DNA of 64,000 bases from the NCBI GenBank assembly GCA_039566865.1, contig CM076947.1, forward strand, positions 6,951,501 through 7,015,500, in the 5' to 3' direction. Below the pieces are notes generated by a model, which was given only the letters and a program-made list of their open reading frames with translations, did no database searches and had not been told where the DNA came from. Source of the DNA: Aurelia coerulea. Lineage: Eukaryota; Cnidaria; Scyphozoa; Semaeostomeae; Ulmaridae. This document shows, one piece after another, positions 24,368 through 35,649 of the stretch (within the stretch, counting starts at the first letter, position 1; each line of letters opens with the position of its first letter). Made by a program: the position numbers and the translations under genes.

Positions 24368-24591
24368 GTAACTATACATGAAAGTTTCATGCCTGGAAGT
24401 AGCAACCAAGATGATATCTATCAAAAATATCTTTCGTATCGCAAAACAAAATTATGTAGTGGGAACAAAGTTAATGAAAATTTGACTATATCTTTTATCA
24501 ATGACCTGAATTTAAAAGAATACGCTGAGGCATGAAGGAGGTTATGCCAAGATAGACATTGCAGTACACCATGCAAATCATGTGATGTCTT

Positions 24592-25269
24592 TAGGCCTAT
24601 TAGTCGACCCAGTCTCCAAAGAACATCCAGAGACAAAAAAGAGAAAGGTCAGCTGGTTCTCGCCAACTGTTCAGGCCGCTTCAAACTTTTCCTGTCCAGT
24701 TTGCAGCGTGTGAGCATTCAACCCTTCAACAAAGCCCACCAATACACAGCTCAACGACCCCTTTGCATGCTTTGATAGCCACATCTTATTCAAAATCTGA
24801 ACATTGCAAAATAAGCCGCCTGTGCTATGGCTACTCAACCCTTTGTTCAATCGCCAGACGATCGAGGCAAAGCAACGGTCCACAGGATGATGTAATACGC
24901 CTACTGCGCTTGCGCATTCGTAAATCTCTTCACTGAGCAAGCGCATTCGCACATTCTCATTGGATGCACAAGCACAGTAGGCGTATTACATCGTCCTGTG
25001 GACCGTTGCTTTGCCTCGATCGTCTGGCGATTGAACGAAGGGTTGAGTAGCCATAGCAAAGGCGGCTTATTTTGCAATGCTCGGAGTTTGAATAAGATGT
25101 GGGTCGTTGAGCTGTGTATTGGTGGGCTTTGTTGAAGGGTTGAATGCTCACAAGCTGCAAACTGGACAGGAAAAGTTCGAAGCGGCCTGAACAGTTGGCA
25201 AGAACCAGCCGACCTTTCTCTTTTTTCTCTTTGGATGTTCTTTGGAGACTGGGTCGATTAATAGGCCTA
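24592..25269. mobile_element. Large foldback element, about 310-bp arms
   Basis: The sequence from TAGGCCTATTAGTCGACCCA (24592) folds onto TGGGTCGATTAATAGGCCTA (ending 25269). Arms of about 310 bp, around 95 % identical by eye, enclose a loop of about 50 bp. Inner matched boxes include CGATCGAGGCAAAGCAACGG and its complement. It is more GC-rich than its flanks and encodes nothing. Apparent proteins on both strands are mirror readings of the arms. No target duplication resolved. Confidence 0.8.
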
Positions 25270-25407
25270 ATGTTTTGGTGGAGAGACACGAGGAACATCA
25301 TCAAAACAGAGAAAGACGATATGGAATATGATAAGGTTGTATATCATTAATATCTAAACTAATTTTACAATCATACGCTGCTACCTGTGGTGCAAAGTCT
25401 CTTAGCG

Positions 25408-25992
25408 TTACTTCTCCACTTCTGCCATATTTCTCTGTCTGTCCAATTGTGATATTTGTAATTGATCAATCATCTTCTTTGTCTGAGCTAATGGGCTAGG
25501 GCTTCTCATGCTGTATGCCTTTGCATTTGCACCATTGACATAACCATGTGGTTTTGGAATTACTTGGCATTCTTTTATATTTGTGGCAAGAAAGATGAAA
25601 ATAGGATCCATTCTCACATGAATCATTGTGGCATTTCAATATTTTTTCTCGGACAACTGGCTTGCTTTTGGAAATACAACGGCTGGTGTAAAACGCAGTT
25701 CATGCTTCAATGATGAAAAATGTATACCTATCTTATGTTTTGTCTGAGATGGTGATGCGTATATTTCCGTCCATCCGCTGTGTTTTGGTAAAGTAAAACT
25801 CACCAAACGCTTACAAAGGAACATATCACTAAATGCAACAAAAATTTGCAAAGGCTGAGAAACAGCAGAAACCTTTTGTACCCATACCCATGAAGTGGTA
25901 TTTCTAATATTTTGCTGAAAGCAAAGCAGCTCTGTGTGGGGTAATTTATTGTCTGGTTTCCTGAAAAACTCGTTATTCTCGTCAATCGTCAC
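25408..25992 (-). pseudogene. Unrecognised ORF pair, minus strand
   Basis: Two adjacent open stretches, 25992-25636 and 25626-25408, separated by one stop (KKY* then a fresh open run in another phase), have protein-like composition: QKVSAVSQPLQIFVAFSDMF, SFTLPKHSGWTEIYASPSQ, HELRFTPAVVFPK, then ECQVIPKPHGYVNGANAKAY. I do not recognise the family. It is probably an exon or repeat-borne gene that has acquired a lesion. Confidence 0.4.
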
Positions 25993-25999
25993 TCGAAAA

Positions 26000-27577
26000 A
26001 CTCGTCAATCGTTGTTCTACTTGAGTGATCCAATGCCTAAAATTTCTTAAAAAACGGACAATGATCTTGAAAAATTTAGTTCTTGATTGCAAAATGTCAA
26101 TTCAAACATATACAGTGTTTTGAAATACTTTTGATATCGTTATTTGGACTAATTGCAGCACTCAGAGATTTTATTGTGTTAGAGAGGTTTCCCGTAGAAT
26201 GTGGGCATTCAAAATTTCAAATCAAACGATATCCTTATCACAATGTAACCTTTAGACTATCATACTTACAACATCAGTAGGCTGTAAGCCGAAAACCAGA
26301 AAACTGGTAAGCACATCATACCTAACTGAACTGGGGAAGGTGTGCAGCCATGCAACAGCCCTGCCTTTCCCAGGGCAGCGGTGGGGGTAAGAGAAATAGA
26401 ATGATGCTGCACAATATTGTAACAAGGGAACAGGAAGTAGACACAAAGAACACATTAATTTTCTCAAGAAACTCATAACAAACTCTGATTAATCAAAGTG
26501 TGGTAACTACAGGAAACTTCCAGTTCAAGTTTTCATAAGAAACTTAGGTCTAGAGCTGTAGCTGCTCTTAAATTTTAGGCCAGTTAGTTTTGTCTGAATA
26601 GCTTCCCAGGAGTTCCTAAAAAAACTTCAATGTAATAGTAAATTATTGTACCTATTTCCTTAATTCAAATATAATGTCCCAAAGAGCAATCAAATTATTG
26701 CATTGTATCTCTGGCCTGATGGAAGTGGAGACTTTAAAAGAATGTATAGCCGTGCAATGTTTAGATCTCATTTTATGTATGGGCCAATTTTTATTTTTAG
26801 ATTTTTGAGTCCCATAGCTAAACTTGTATGAAGTCTTTTGGGTGACCTTGTAAATTTATAGCCTTCTTGCATAGGAATGAATGAAGCCCTTGATCCAGCA
26901 AAAGAGGCCCTTGCAACATGGAAATCTTCTTCAGAAACCAATTTGCTTGTGCGTTTATCCTTAGTTCAATAATCTCTTCTGAAAAGAGGTTTTACATTAT
27001 TGGACTTTCTAACCTGATAACTGATGTTTAAAGTCAACAATTACTTTTTTGGGGAAAAAAGCTTTCAGGGAAGATGACAGGGTGGTCAGTCAGGCTAAAT
27101 CTAATCAAGGTGATGTAATAATTAGTTTAATTATGTTTGATGCCAACTGTGCTGAAAAATATCGGCTTCTGTAAAATGCAGGTCAGCATGTCTGATAAAA
27201 TGCATATTCCACTATCAATGTTGGATGAAAAGCTTGATTCATTGACCAACCCCGTCATAAACATAGAAGAGCTTCAAACTTGTTAAGTGAATGTTAAGCT
27301 TGTGCAACGTTAAATGCTTTCATTTGCAGAAATTAGAAAACTAAAAAGATAAGCCATTCAAATCAAATTTGCTTATTCACTTTGACAAATGGATCTGACT
27401 CTTTTCTTTGTTCCATTTATGGACTAGTCTATTTAAAAATTGCAGATGCCCTTTAAGAAAGCAACCATTTTAATGATGTATTATAGGTGAAAGTGGAATA
27501 GTCACTGCTTTAGCCCTAGAATAATCTCTCACACAGTACATTATGATTTACATTTAATTTATTTTCAACATTGACAG
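26000..27577. other. Putative intron with an AAGAAAC fragment
   Basis: Mostly non-coding. About 26440-26560 holds AAGAAACT boxes and GGAAACTTCCAGTTC, a partial copy of the AAGAAAC family. At about 26876 a TTGCATAG acceptor precedes the open run MNEALDPAKEALATWKSSSE, a possible small exon without a clear donor. Confidence 0.35.
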
Positions 27578-28185
27578 ATATTCTGGACAAGAAGCTAGCA
27601 AACTTTGTAGAATTGCGATCTCAAACAATGACACCATTCACTGTGTTATCCAGTAGGCAGGCCAGTGATCGTGACTCTACCACTGTCTCTGTCAGTAGCT
27701 GTCCAAATAAATCTCCTGTTGAATTTTCTGTAATTGATGAGACATCATCAACAAACAAATCTTTCCCACTTCTGTCTCTTTTGGGTGAACCTGTGCTGCC
27801 TGCTCCTGCTGCCCCTAGTTTTATTACCAGGTCTTCTTCTTTACCTTACGCCTCCTTCAATAGAAGCCTTCCTTCCAACCTTTCTAACAACTTTCCTGAC
27901 AGAGCTGGCATCTCTTTGTCAGAACCTATTGGCAACTCTTCCCCTGTTACACAAATAGAACCTGACTTAGCTGCTGACTTGAGGCGTGGTATCGAGACCG
28001 ACATTCGCCTGCAAGGATATGAACAAAACATAAATACTAGCTATCATACGCAACACATTCATTCAACAGAGCTCAGCCTCCTATCTGATAGAGTGCTTCA
28101 ATTAGAACTAACAAAAAACATTCTATTGGATATGGTAAATGATTTGAATGCAGAAATGAAGCTTCTCAAAAAAGAGCTTCTAAAG
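27578..28185 (+). CDS. Penultimate exon, serine-rich then coiled coil, unrecognised
   Basis: Bounded by a good acceptor (TTTTCAACATTGACAG) and donor (AAAG|GTGAGA). It encodes about 202 residues: a serine/proline-rich N-terminal half (VLPAPAAPSFITRSSSLPY) and a C-terminal heptad-like helix (LSLLSDRVLQLELTKNILLD and NAEMKLLKKELL) suggesting dimerisation. It joins in phase 0 to the exon at 28972. No family recognised. Absence of stops and good splice sites argue for a real host gene. Confidence 0.6.
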
Positions 28186-28971
28186 GTGAGATGAAGAGAT
28201 GATAAGCACTTGAGAAGTGTATGACTATGCAGTTACAATATTTTAACAATCATTGACACTGACAGGGAAATGTTACATTGACAAATGATTCAGTACACAA
28301 ATGAAAATACTATTCATCGAAAATAAAAGCAGTCATAGAGAGCGTGACCCATGCAAGAGTTCCCCATCAAAGCTGCAATAATTATATATGTCCTTTTGCC
28401 GCTCAAAGTGTTGGTATCTTATTAGGAATAATGCACATACGAGTAACTTTGTTCATGCAGTTGTTATTACCAAGGGAATATTACATTTTCTTTTGAATAT
28501 CTTTTTGATCCATTCATGTCCTAATTTTACTGTCTTTATTTCATATTTGACAAATAAAGCAGCCACCAAGAATTGATGTTCTTGAAAACGCTATCGGAAA
28601 TTGACTTTATAAATTATTTGAGCATAAAGCCACGTAGACAGCCAAAAAGAAGCTTACTGTGACCGAAACAGAATGTATGGGCGTTTTCAAGTCAAGGTAC
28701 TGCTCTATTAGCTGCACCTGTGCACAGCTGGCAGTTTGGTGGTCTATTTGAAATACAGTTATCTTAGATTTTTTGGAGAAATACCCTTCTCGAAATAGCA
28801 AAAAACTTAAATTGATCTATGTAAGTTGGAACGATTTATACATGCTTAGCTATTGCCAATGTTATTTTCATCTTACCAAATTTAGTACAATCAGGATTTT
28901 TGTAACAGCAATTTATTATTATTGTTGTAAGGGTGATCACATATGCTATTATATGTCATTCTTCTTCTTAG
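28186..28971. other. Putative intron
   Basis: Starts GTGAGA and ends CATTCTTCTTAG; no coding signal inside. Confidence 0.5.
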
Positions 28972-29019
28972 TTTAAGAAAAGTGCTCCTGAGCCCGAAGC
29001 TGCTGTATCTGTTAATTGA
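28972..29019 (+). CDS. Terminal exon of the unrecognised gene
   Basis: Sixteen codons, FKKSAPEPEAAVSVN and a TGA at 29017-29019, follow a pyrimidine-rich acceptor. Phase 0 matches the donor at 28185, so the coiled-coil protein ends in a short acidic/alanine tail. The small exon and consistent phase support the model. Confidence 0.5.
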   Translation, partial: FKKSAPEPEAAVSVN

Positions 29020-29876
29020 AAGACAAAGGTATCTGATTAGCTAAAATATAATTTTAACGCTGCTTGTGTACCTGACTTTTTTTAACAAAAAGCAGCGGTT
29101 CACAAGTGAAATCAAAACCTTTTCACAATCTCAATTTTGTTTTCTATGTTATTCACGTATGCTGTACATATTCCATTTGGTAAGGAAATAATAGATACAA
29201 TCCAAATTCTATCTGAATTTGGAAATTAATTACTGATGAAGACGCAAATGAAAACATTTACAGAGAGTTTTTTATGAGTTAACATTTGTCTTTTTGCTAA
29301 AATTCTTGGGAAAAGCCCATGACTTAGATGGCCTTGTAAGGTTGTGTGATATCCAGAAATCTAATCATGCCTTTACTTTAGTAAACTTTCTGATGGCAGG
29401 ATAACTGATCGGGCCTGCCAAAGAATACTGTTCATGGGCCATTCAGTACTTTAGGTCATTCAAGCAGCTATACCTCATATTATATCATGAAGTATGTTTC
29501 AACATGCTAACATTATCCAGTGGCTTCTTTTATGGGGAACATTGTAAATTTACAATGTTTGTCTAAATTTGGGGAGTTCCAGTTGGGTCTGAATGGTTTG
29601 TCACAAGGCCTAGGCCTTTCCAGATTGCATCAGCCCTCCAGTCATGTTTGATCAGCAATTTCTATCTTGCATCAGATGCTAGCTGATGCAATTTTGAGCC
29701 AATATCTTTTAGGGCTCCTAATTCCTGTTGACCATATTTGGGGAAGAGTATATTCATATAAATATGCTCCCTACACTATTTCCCTCAGTCTTGAGGTCTG
29801 ATGCAATTTGCTAGTGCCAGCTATGCCTAATACTGCTGATTTTTGCTAATCTAACCTTCTGGCACATCTCGCCCAA
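29020..29876. other. Intergenic stretch
   Basis: No gene or repeat recognised. AT-rich. Confidence 0.45.
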
Positions 29877-31318
29877 ATGGCCTCCAACGATACAACTAGT
29901 ACCACGATTCAGCCTAATCTACCTGCTGCTGATGCCCCTGCAGCTGCTGACGTACCTGCTGCCGATGCTCTGGATACTGCTTCTCAGGATGTAAAATTGA
30001 AACGTTCCTCTCGCTGCCCTGGCTGCAAAGTCAGCCATGATGTCCATCACTGGGGGCGACTGATGTCCATCACTGGGGGCGACCAGGCCCAAATTCCCAA
30101 GGAAGTTCCCTGGATGTTTCAACCTCATTCCAGTTGCTTTCCTCCAAAACGGATGGCAGTCAGCCTGAAGGAGAGAAGAGTCGACCCTCTGAGGCCCTGA
30201 TCAAGCTGGATATGGTTCCGTCGGTTGTGGCCATCGTCAAGAAGGCTCTTCTTGCACAACTAAACTCCCTTGCCCAGGAAGAACAAGAGCCTGCCGAGTT
30301 GGAGGAGCTTCGCGCCTCTGTGCTTCAGAAGGAGGCTGCCCTCACCCAGAAGAGAGAGCTTTTTTCAGCCGGTACTGTGCCCATGACAACCGCGTCTTCG
30401 CCACAGCAGCAACAACCTCAACCTGGACAGACAGGCCTATTTACGTTGCGAGAGCTTCGCAAGCAGCCACAACAAATCGCTGGACAGCCCTCACAATCTC
30501 CTTTGGCTGCTCCCCTGGACAACCTGCTTGGCCTGCCACCCACTGCAGAAGTTCTTCAACCGCTTGGCTTCACATGGCAGGAGCAACTCAAAGAGCAGCA
30601 AACCAATTCGACTTTGCCAACCAGCCACTCATTGCAAGCGCAGTTTAGAGCCAACGAGAGTCGCCATGCAGACATGTTTTTGGCTCCCACAGCAGTTCCA
30701 CAAGGTGAGAAGATTCTTAAAATTGTGGACTTCATTTCCAGCATTGTACCTCAGGAAACTGAAGAAGTACTTTCTGACATGGGCCACTCACGTCTCGTCC
30801 TCTCTTATGGGCAGCAACACCCGAGGCTCTCGAGTGTGTCATGGCAGCAGTGGGTCATAGCGAACACCCGTATTTTTCATGCCCTTTTTTTCCACCAAGC
30901 TCCCAACCACCCAAGATATCCGCGATTACCTTGCCTACACTGTCAAGGTCATGGAGCTTGCTGGAAAATATGAATGGGTCAGTGTGCTAAAGTATGACGA
31001 TGAATATCGTCAGCTTCAGGCCACCTATAACTTTCCGGGGAGCTATGATTCACCGCATTTACATGAGCTCATTCTTGTGCCTTGAGTAAAAGCCAAGTAT
31101 TCTGTTCCCAGGCCTTATCAGGGAGCAATGCTGCCCCTGCTTTTGCCACTTATTCAGGAGATGGCCGGCTGATTTGTAGGAGTTTCAACATGTCCAAGGG
31201 TTGCCATCTCCCATCCTGTTCCTGCGCCCATGTCTGCAGCAGAAAGTTTCAAGGCAAAGCTTTTAGTGGGCCTCATGCTGCTACGCAGAATTTTTCCACT
31301 GGTGGGGGCTCCAAGTGA
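29877..31318 (+). pseudogene. DIRS-like retroelement Gag-type ORF, frameshifted
   Basis: Three overlapping frames together read as one protein: MASNDTTSTTIQPNLPAADA at the start, KILKIVDFISSIVP and LSDMGHSRLVLSYG in the middle, then after a shift near 30880 TTQDIRDYLAYTVKVMELAG and YEWVSVLKYDDEYRQLQATY, then after a stop near 31083 a CCCH-type zinc finger (CRSFNMSKGCHLPSCSCAH). This layout matches the first ORF of tyrosine-recombinase (DIRS-type) retroelements common in cnidarians. A 20-bp block (GATGTCCATCACTGGGGGCG) is duplicated at about 30038-30082. No matching RT or recombinase follows; a LINE lies there instead. Confidence 0.65.
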
Positions 31319-31464
31319 CTCCCTTGGGGGATTGCGTCCCCCCTCAATAAGGATTTATGGGTGTTAAATCAAACATTTACGCTTGCGTAAATGTATTTTA
31401 ACGACAAGGTGACGCACGAATGCCTCCCATTAGCTCCCAGCCCTCCACACCATTAGGGCGTGCT

Positions 31465-33735
31465 CCACATGTTTGTTACAGCTATTGTTCAAACAAACTG
31501 AGTCTCCTGAAATTTACTCCTTTTATAAACAGTTTCGTAATCGAGTTGTAAATGAGCTAAAGACTAGCAAAACTAAATACTTCCAAAATTACTTTACAGA
31601 AAATAAATCAAATATGAAATTGTTATGGAAAGGAATTAGAAACGTTATCAAAATGAAAGCAAATAGCAGTGAAACTAATTCAATCAATAAACTAACTGAT
31701 GAAAATGGGTGTAAATTAACTGACCCTGACATGATTGCTAACAACTTCAATAGCTATTTTCTTGATGTTGCCAACAAAATTACAAGTAAAATTCCAAGAA
31801 ATCCCAATTCTGCTCTTAGGTATCTAAATGCCCCAAATATTAACAGCTTCTTTATATCTCCCACAGTCCCAGATGAGGTGTCCTCTATAATCCTGTCACT
31901 TAAGAAAAGCAAATCTACTGGGCCTAATAGCATTCCAGTTAAGTTATTGAAAATTCTTGATCCTCACATCTCTGTACAGCTTTCCCAGATCATCAATTCC
32001 TCATTTCAAAATGGTATTTTTCCTGACAAATTAAAGATTGCTAAGGTTATTCCTGTATTCAAGAAAGGTGATGCTTCAAAGAATTCAAATTACAGACCCA
32101 TATCATTGCTATCAATTTTCAGTAAGATTTTTGAAAAACTCATGCACCAACGTTTGTACAACTTCTTAGAAATCCATGACATTCTGTTTCAAATGCAATT
32201 TGGTTTCCGTAATGGACACTCTACTGACCTTGCATTGATTAGTTTAAGTGAAAGAGTGAAATGTACCTTGGACTCAAACAGAGTTGGCTGTGGTATCTTT
32301 ATTGACCTGCAAAAAGCTTTTGATACTGTTAACCATACCATCTTACTACAAAAACTGAGTCATTATGGTATCAGAGGTACCTCACTCCTTTGGTTTCAAT
32401 CCTACCTGACAGATCGACAGCAGTATGTTTCAGTCAACAATTATTCATCTAAACTTGGAGGCATTACTTGTGGTGTCCCTCAGGGCTCTGTACTTGGACC
32501 TTTACTTTTTCTAATTTATATCAATGACCTCCCTAGTGTGTCCAAAGTTCTCTCGTTTTTCCTGTTTGCAGATGATACCAACATCTACTATGAATCTGAC
32601 AATATAACCAAGCTCAAGGATAAAATAAACAAAGAGCTGCTGAAAGTAAAGTCATGGCTAGAGATAAATAAGTTAGCTCTAAACATTGAAAAAACAAATT
32701 TTGTTGTATTTCACTCATCTAGAAGGAAACTGCTTGATGATATCCATATTAGATTTGGTAAAAAACCAGTGACTAGAGCTAAATATGTTAAATTTTTAGG
32801 TGTCCTGATGGATGAACATCTCTCTTGGAAATTCCATATTAGCGAACTAACCAAGAAACTTTCAAGGACAACTGGGATCTTCTTTAAAATCAGGCACTTC
32901 CTTTCACTTGATATTCTGAAAAATCTCTATTATTCCATATTCTCTTCTTTTCTAAGCTATGGCTCATCTGCTTGGGGTCTCTCCTATGATACATATCTTG
33001 CACCTCTTTTCTCGCTACAGAAGAAAGTACTAAGGTCTATCTCTTTTCAGCCCTTCTTTTCTTCTTCAACGCCAATCTTCTTTTCGCTGAAAATTCTTAA
33101 ATTAGATGATATGATTAACCATGATATTCTCAAATTTGTCTATAAGTCTATTAATGGTCTCACGCCTTCTCATTTCCACAACTATTTTCAGTTCGGTAGC
33201 ATGGTTCATAGCTATGAAACTCGTCAGGCTGCTGGGGGTGACATTTTTCAGTCGGTAAGGAATACATTTCTGTATGGTCTTAAATCAATAAAATATTATG
33301 GTGCTAAACTCTGGAATGGTATCCCAACCTTTATCAAAATGTCAGTCTCATTCAATATCTTCAAGTCAAAATTGAAGGAATTCCTCATCAATGGTTATGG
33401 TCTATAATTCCTCATTAATCAAGAAGTAAATTGTTCTTTGGTGATTATTCTGGTTTTCTTTTCTGTTTTTTAGTAAAAATTTTGTTTTTCTTTTTAGTTT
33501 TAGATGGGGGGGGGGCTCTCTCTCGATTAGTTCATCTACTAGAGAGCTCCTCCTTAGACAAATATATTTAAATTCATAATGTCTTGTAATGTTTTCCTGG
33601 TAGGTTAGGTATTTCGTCTTGTTGTTATGTAACATGTCTTATTGTCTTATTTATTTTAAGTTACTAGATATTGTTGTATTTGTATATGAATTTAGGTATA
33701 TTTGTCAATGAAAACTGAAACTGAAACTGAATTCG
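31465..33735 (+). mobile_element. 5'-truncated CR1-like LINE insertion
   Basis: Extends from within the DIRS-like remnant to a tail of CTGAAA units (about 33711-33730), the kind of short 3' repeat seen in CR1/L2-like LINEs. A G homopolymer occurs in the 3' UTR near 33506. The exact 5' junction and target duplication were not resolved. Confidence 0.7.
31473..33407 (+). CDS. CR1-like LINE reverse transcriptase, intact frame, 5'-truncated
   Basis: An uninterrupted 644-residue frame holds a non-LTR reverse transcriptase: fingers with IPVFKKGDASKNSNYRPIS (about 193-211), motif A IDLQKAFDTVNH (277-288), motif B GVPQGSVLGPLLFLIYIND (334-352), motif C FADDT (365-369, both catalytic Asp present) and the thumb box FLGVLMDEHLSWKFHI. 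The C-terminal region has YETRQAAGGDIF and KYYGAKLWNGIP. The protein makes cDNA at a nicked target. The N-terminal endonuclease is absent and the frame starts within the linker, so this is a 5'-truncated insertion; the listed start is only the first ATG. Lack of stops suggests a recent insertion. Confidence 0.9.
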   Translation: MLQLLFKQTESPEIYSFYKQFRNRVVNELKTSKTKYFQNYFTENKSNMKLLWKGIRNVIKMKANSSETNSINKLTDENGCKLTDPDMIANNFNSYFLDVANKITSKIPRNPNSALRYLNAPNINSFFISPTVPDEVSSIILSLKKSKSTGPNSIPVKLLKILDPHISVQLSQIINSSFQNGIFPDKLKIAKVIPVFKKGDASKNSNYRPISLLSIFSKIFEKLMHQRLYNFLEIHDILFQMQFGFRNGHSTDLALISLSERVKCTLDSNRVGCGIFIDLQKAFDTVNHTILLQKLSHYGIRGTSLLWFQSYLTDRQQYVSVNNYSSKLGGITCGVPQGSVLGPLLFLIYINDLPSVSKVLSFFLFADDTNIYYESDNITKLKDKINKELLKVKSWLEINKLALNIEKTNFVVFHSSRRKLLDDIHIRFGKKPVTRAKYVKFLGVLMDEHLSWKFHISELTKKLSRTTGIFFKIRHFLSLDILKNLYYSIFSSFLSYGSSAWGLSYDTYLAPLFSLQKKVLRSISFQPFFSSSTPIFFSLKILKLDDMINHDILKFVYKSINGLTPSHFHNYFQFGSMVHSYETRQAAGGDIFQSVRNTFLYGLKSIKYYGAKLWNGIPTFIKMSVSFNIFKSKLKEFLINGYGL

Positions 33736-34055
33736 ACTTATACTCTCATCGCTAGTCCCCATCAAATCTGTTACCTTTTTTTGGGGACATCCGGTACATA
33801 ATTCTAACTTAAATAATCCACCACCCAGCCCCAGATAAACATTCTCAAATTCATACAATGAGTCATTTTTCTCAGCAATGTCTAAAACTTTAACTAAGTT
33901 TGATTGAGCGATTGATGAATGACATCTAAATGCATTGCAACAGCTAGTGTAGCTTTTTCAACCTTATTCCAACTGAAATTAAGTACATTTGAATAAATGT
34001 CCTTTTTTGTGATCTTTATTTTTGTGAATTCACTGATTACTTTCTTGTAAAACAA
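33736..34055. other. Non-coding spacer
   Basis: Possibly continuing DIRS-like remnant after the LINE; nothing recognised. Confidence 0.3.
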
Positions 34056-34219
34056 ATTGTTTCTATAAGAAACTAAAAATTGGGCCAATAGGCAGCACTA
34101 AAAATTTCTTGAAATTATCAGATTTTCGGTACTCAGGGTGTCTTACGAGTTTCTCAGATGCTCCATTACAATCTTCATGTTCATTACATATGCCTTCGTG
34201 AACATTTCAAAACAAGGTT

Positions 34220-35385
34220 TTAACCCTATTCCACGTGGGGGGGGGGGGGGGTCTAGTCCAGTCAGTTTCCTCCTGCAATAGCACTATTTGTATCATTATT
34301 TTTTTATTTTTAATGTTCCAACCAAACATTGCTATGCAGTGCTTAAACCATTGCAGTTAGAGGGCTGGTACTTGCTGACTTTTCCTGAAATTTAATGACC
34401 TGCAATATTCTGAATAATTTTGTAGAATGTTATGCATTAATAATTTCCCCACTAACAACTGGAGGGAGTTGATGGAAATCACCACTTATGATCAATTGAA
34501 TGCCCCCGAAAGGCTCGTCTGTATCTTTTAATGTACGTCCAATAAATTCGAGTTTATCAAAAAGATCAGCTGTTACTAGGGAAATTTCGTCAACAACCAA
34601 AGCCTTAATGGTCATCCAGTTTTCCAGATAACTTTCATTTGCCTGGATTTTCTTAACGAGCTTGTATTGTGATTCCTTTCCAAGCCCTATTCCTGCCCAA
34701 GGATGCAGAGTTCTGCCCCCTACGAGACAAGCTGCAATACCTGTCGACGCTGTAACAGCCACTGCATTCTCCCCAAGTTTTTTCTTTAATGTTTCGATAA
34801 CAGAAAGCAGTGTGGTCGATTTACCGGTTCCAGCATTTCCCGTGAAAAAGAAGCTTCTTCCCTCCAAAGTAAACTTTACGATGGCTACTTGCTCTTCACT
34901 TAAAATTATATTCTCATGTCCATTAATTGCCCTTATTTGGAGAGAGAGGTCACAAAAGAAAACAGTAAAATGCTCCTAATTGTGCCAATCCTTGTCTGAT
35001 TTTGTTCTAATTAGTGTCATTGAATTGCTCTTGTCAAGACGTTTCATATGATATATAGTTTGTTAATGTTTGTTTTCATTTATAGTTTTTTAGAACAATG
35101 ACGTCATTGTTTGAATAGCTTTGTGAAAAATTTAAGATAAATACAGTATTTTGCGAGAAAACTTATTGCTATACTAGAATATCAATCATTTATTAGGATA
35201 AACTTTGTTTTCTTAGAAATATTTCATATTATATTTGTTCCCATACATAAGCTAATTGAAAACTGGTCTCAAGATAATTAGTTGCGTAGCAACAGGTCAC
35301 GTGACTAATTGGAATATAATTATTTAATTAGATGGCCCCCCCACGTGAGGAGTGAATGCTAAGACCCCACGTGGAATAGGGTTAA
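34220..35385. mobile_element. TTAA-flanked piggyBac-like element 2 with captured helicase DNA
   Basis: The element proper is 34224-35381 (1,158 bp), with TTAA at 34220-34223 and 35382-35385. Ends: CCCTATTCCACGTGGG and CCCACGTGGAATAGGG. A 14-G run adjoins the left end and a C run lies near the right. It contains TGACGTCA (35099-35106), TCACGTGA (35297-35304) and an X-box-like GTTGCGTAGCAAC (35281-35293). Its left half is a 480-bp Pif1 fragment. No transposase. Confidence 0.85.
34436..34915 (-). pseudogene. Captured Pif1-like helicase fragment
   Basis: Encodes Walker A GNAGTGKSTTL, then TGIAACLVGGRTLHPWAGIG, Walker B VVDEISLV and motif III GDFHQLPPVVSG, then stops as homology ends. Against the copy at 40418-40895 I count about 11 substitutions and no indels over roughly 478 bp. 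Two of those differences are stop codons in the 40-kb copy that are sense codons here (KKIQANES, GRTLKDTD). It is a fragment inside a TTAA transposon, lacking the later helicase motifs. Confidence 0.85.
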
Positions 35386-35649
35386 ACATTACTCAAGAAC
35401 CTTATGAGTAATATGAGCCAGGAAACAAATGAAAATTAAATTAAATTATGCCAAGGATTTCCTCAATCAAAGTAAATAGTTTCTTATTTTCCCAGCACTG
35501 GAAGAGAGAGGCTTTGGGGAGTACCAGAACCCGCAAACCAGGACATAAATTTGGAAAAACCCGAGAACCCGGACAGCCTGGTCGAAAACGCGGAAACCGT
35601 GGAAAAACATTTGAAGTTTCTGAATGGCGAGAAATTGTGTTTATTGTGT

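Larger units (their letters stand above)
34056..35490. mobile_element. AAGAAAC-motif MITE, copy 4, split by a TTAA element
   Basis: Left part 34056-34219 (TTTCTATAAGAAACTAAAAA, ATTACAATCTTCATGTTCAT) and right part from 35382 (ACATTACTCAAG, GAGTAATATGAGCCAGGAAA, AATAGTTTCTTATTTTCCCA) align in order with copy 3 at 20990-21870. The piggyBac-like element 34224-35381 sits at a TTAA between them. Confidence 0.65.

Noticed and set aside
24671..25350. Apparent genes on both strands near 25 kb
   Set aside because: They are mirror readings of the foldback arms and share the same peptides; no splice or domain evidence.
34220..35385. Treating the 34.4-kb helicase segment as an exon of the 36.8-40.9 kb Pif1 gene
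   Set aside because: It duplicates the N-terminal motifs already present at 40 kb and is bounded by TTAA-element sequence, so it is a captured copy.
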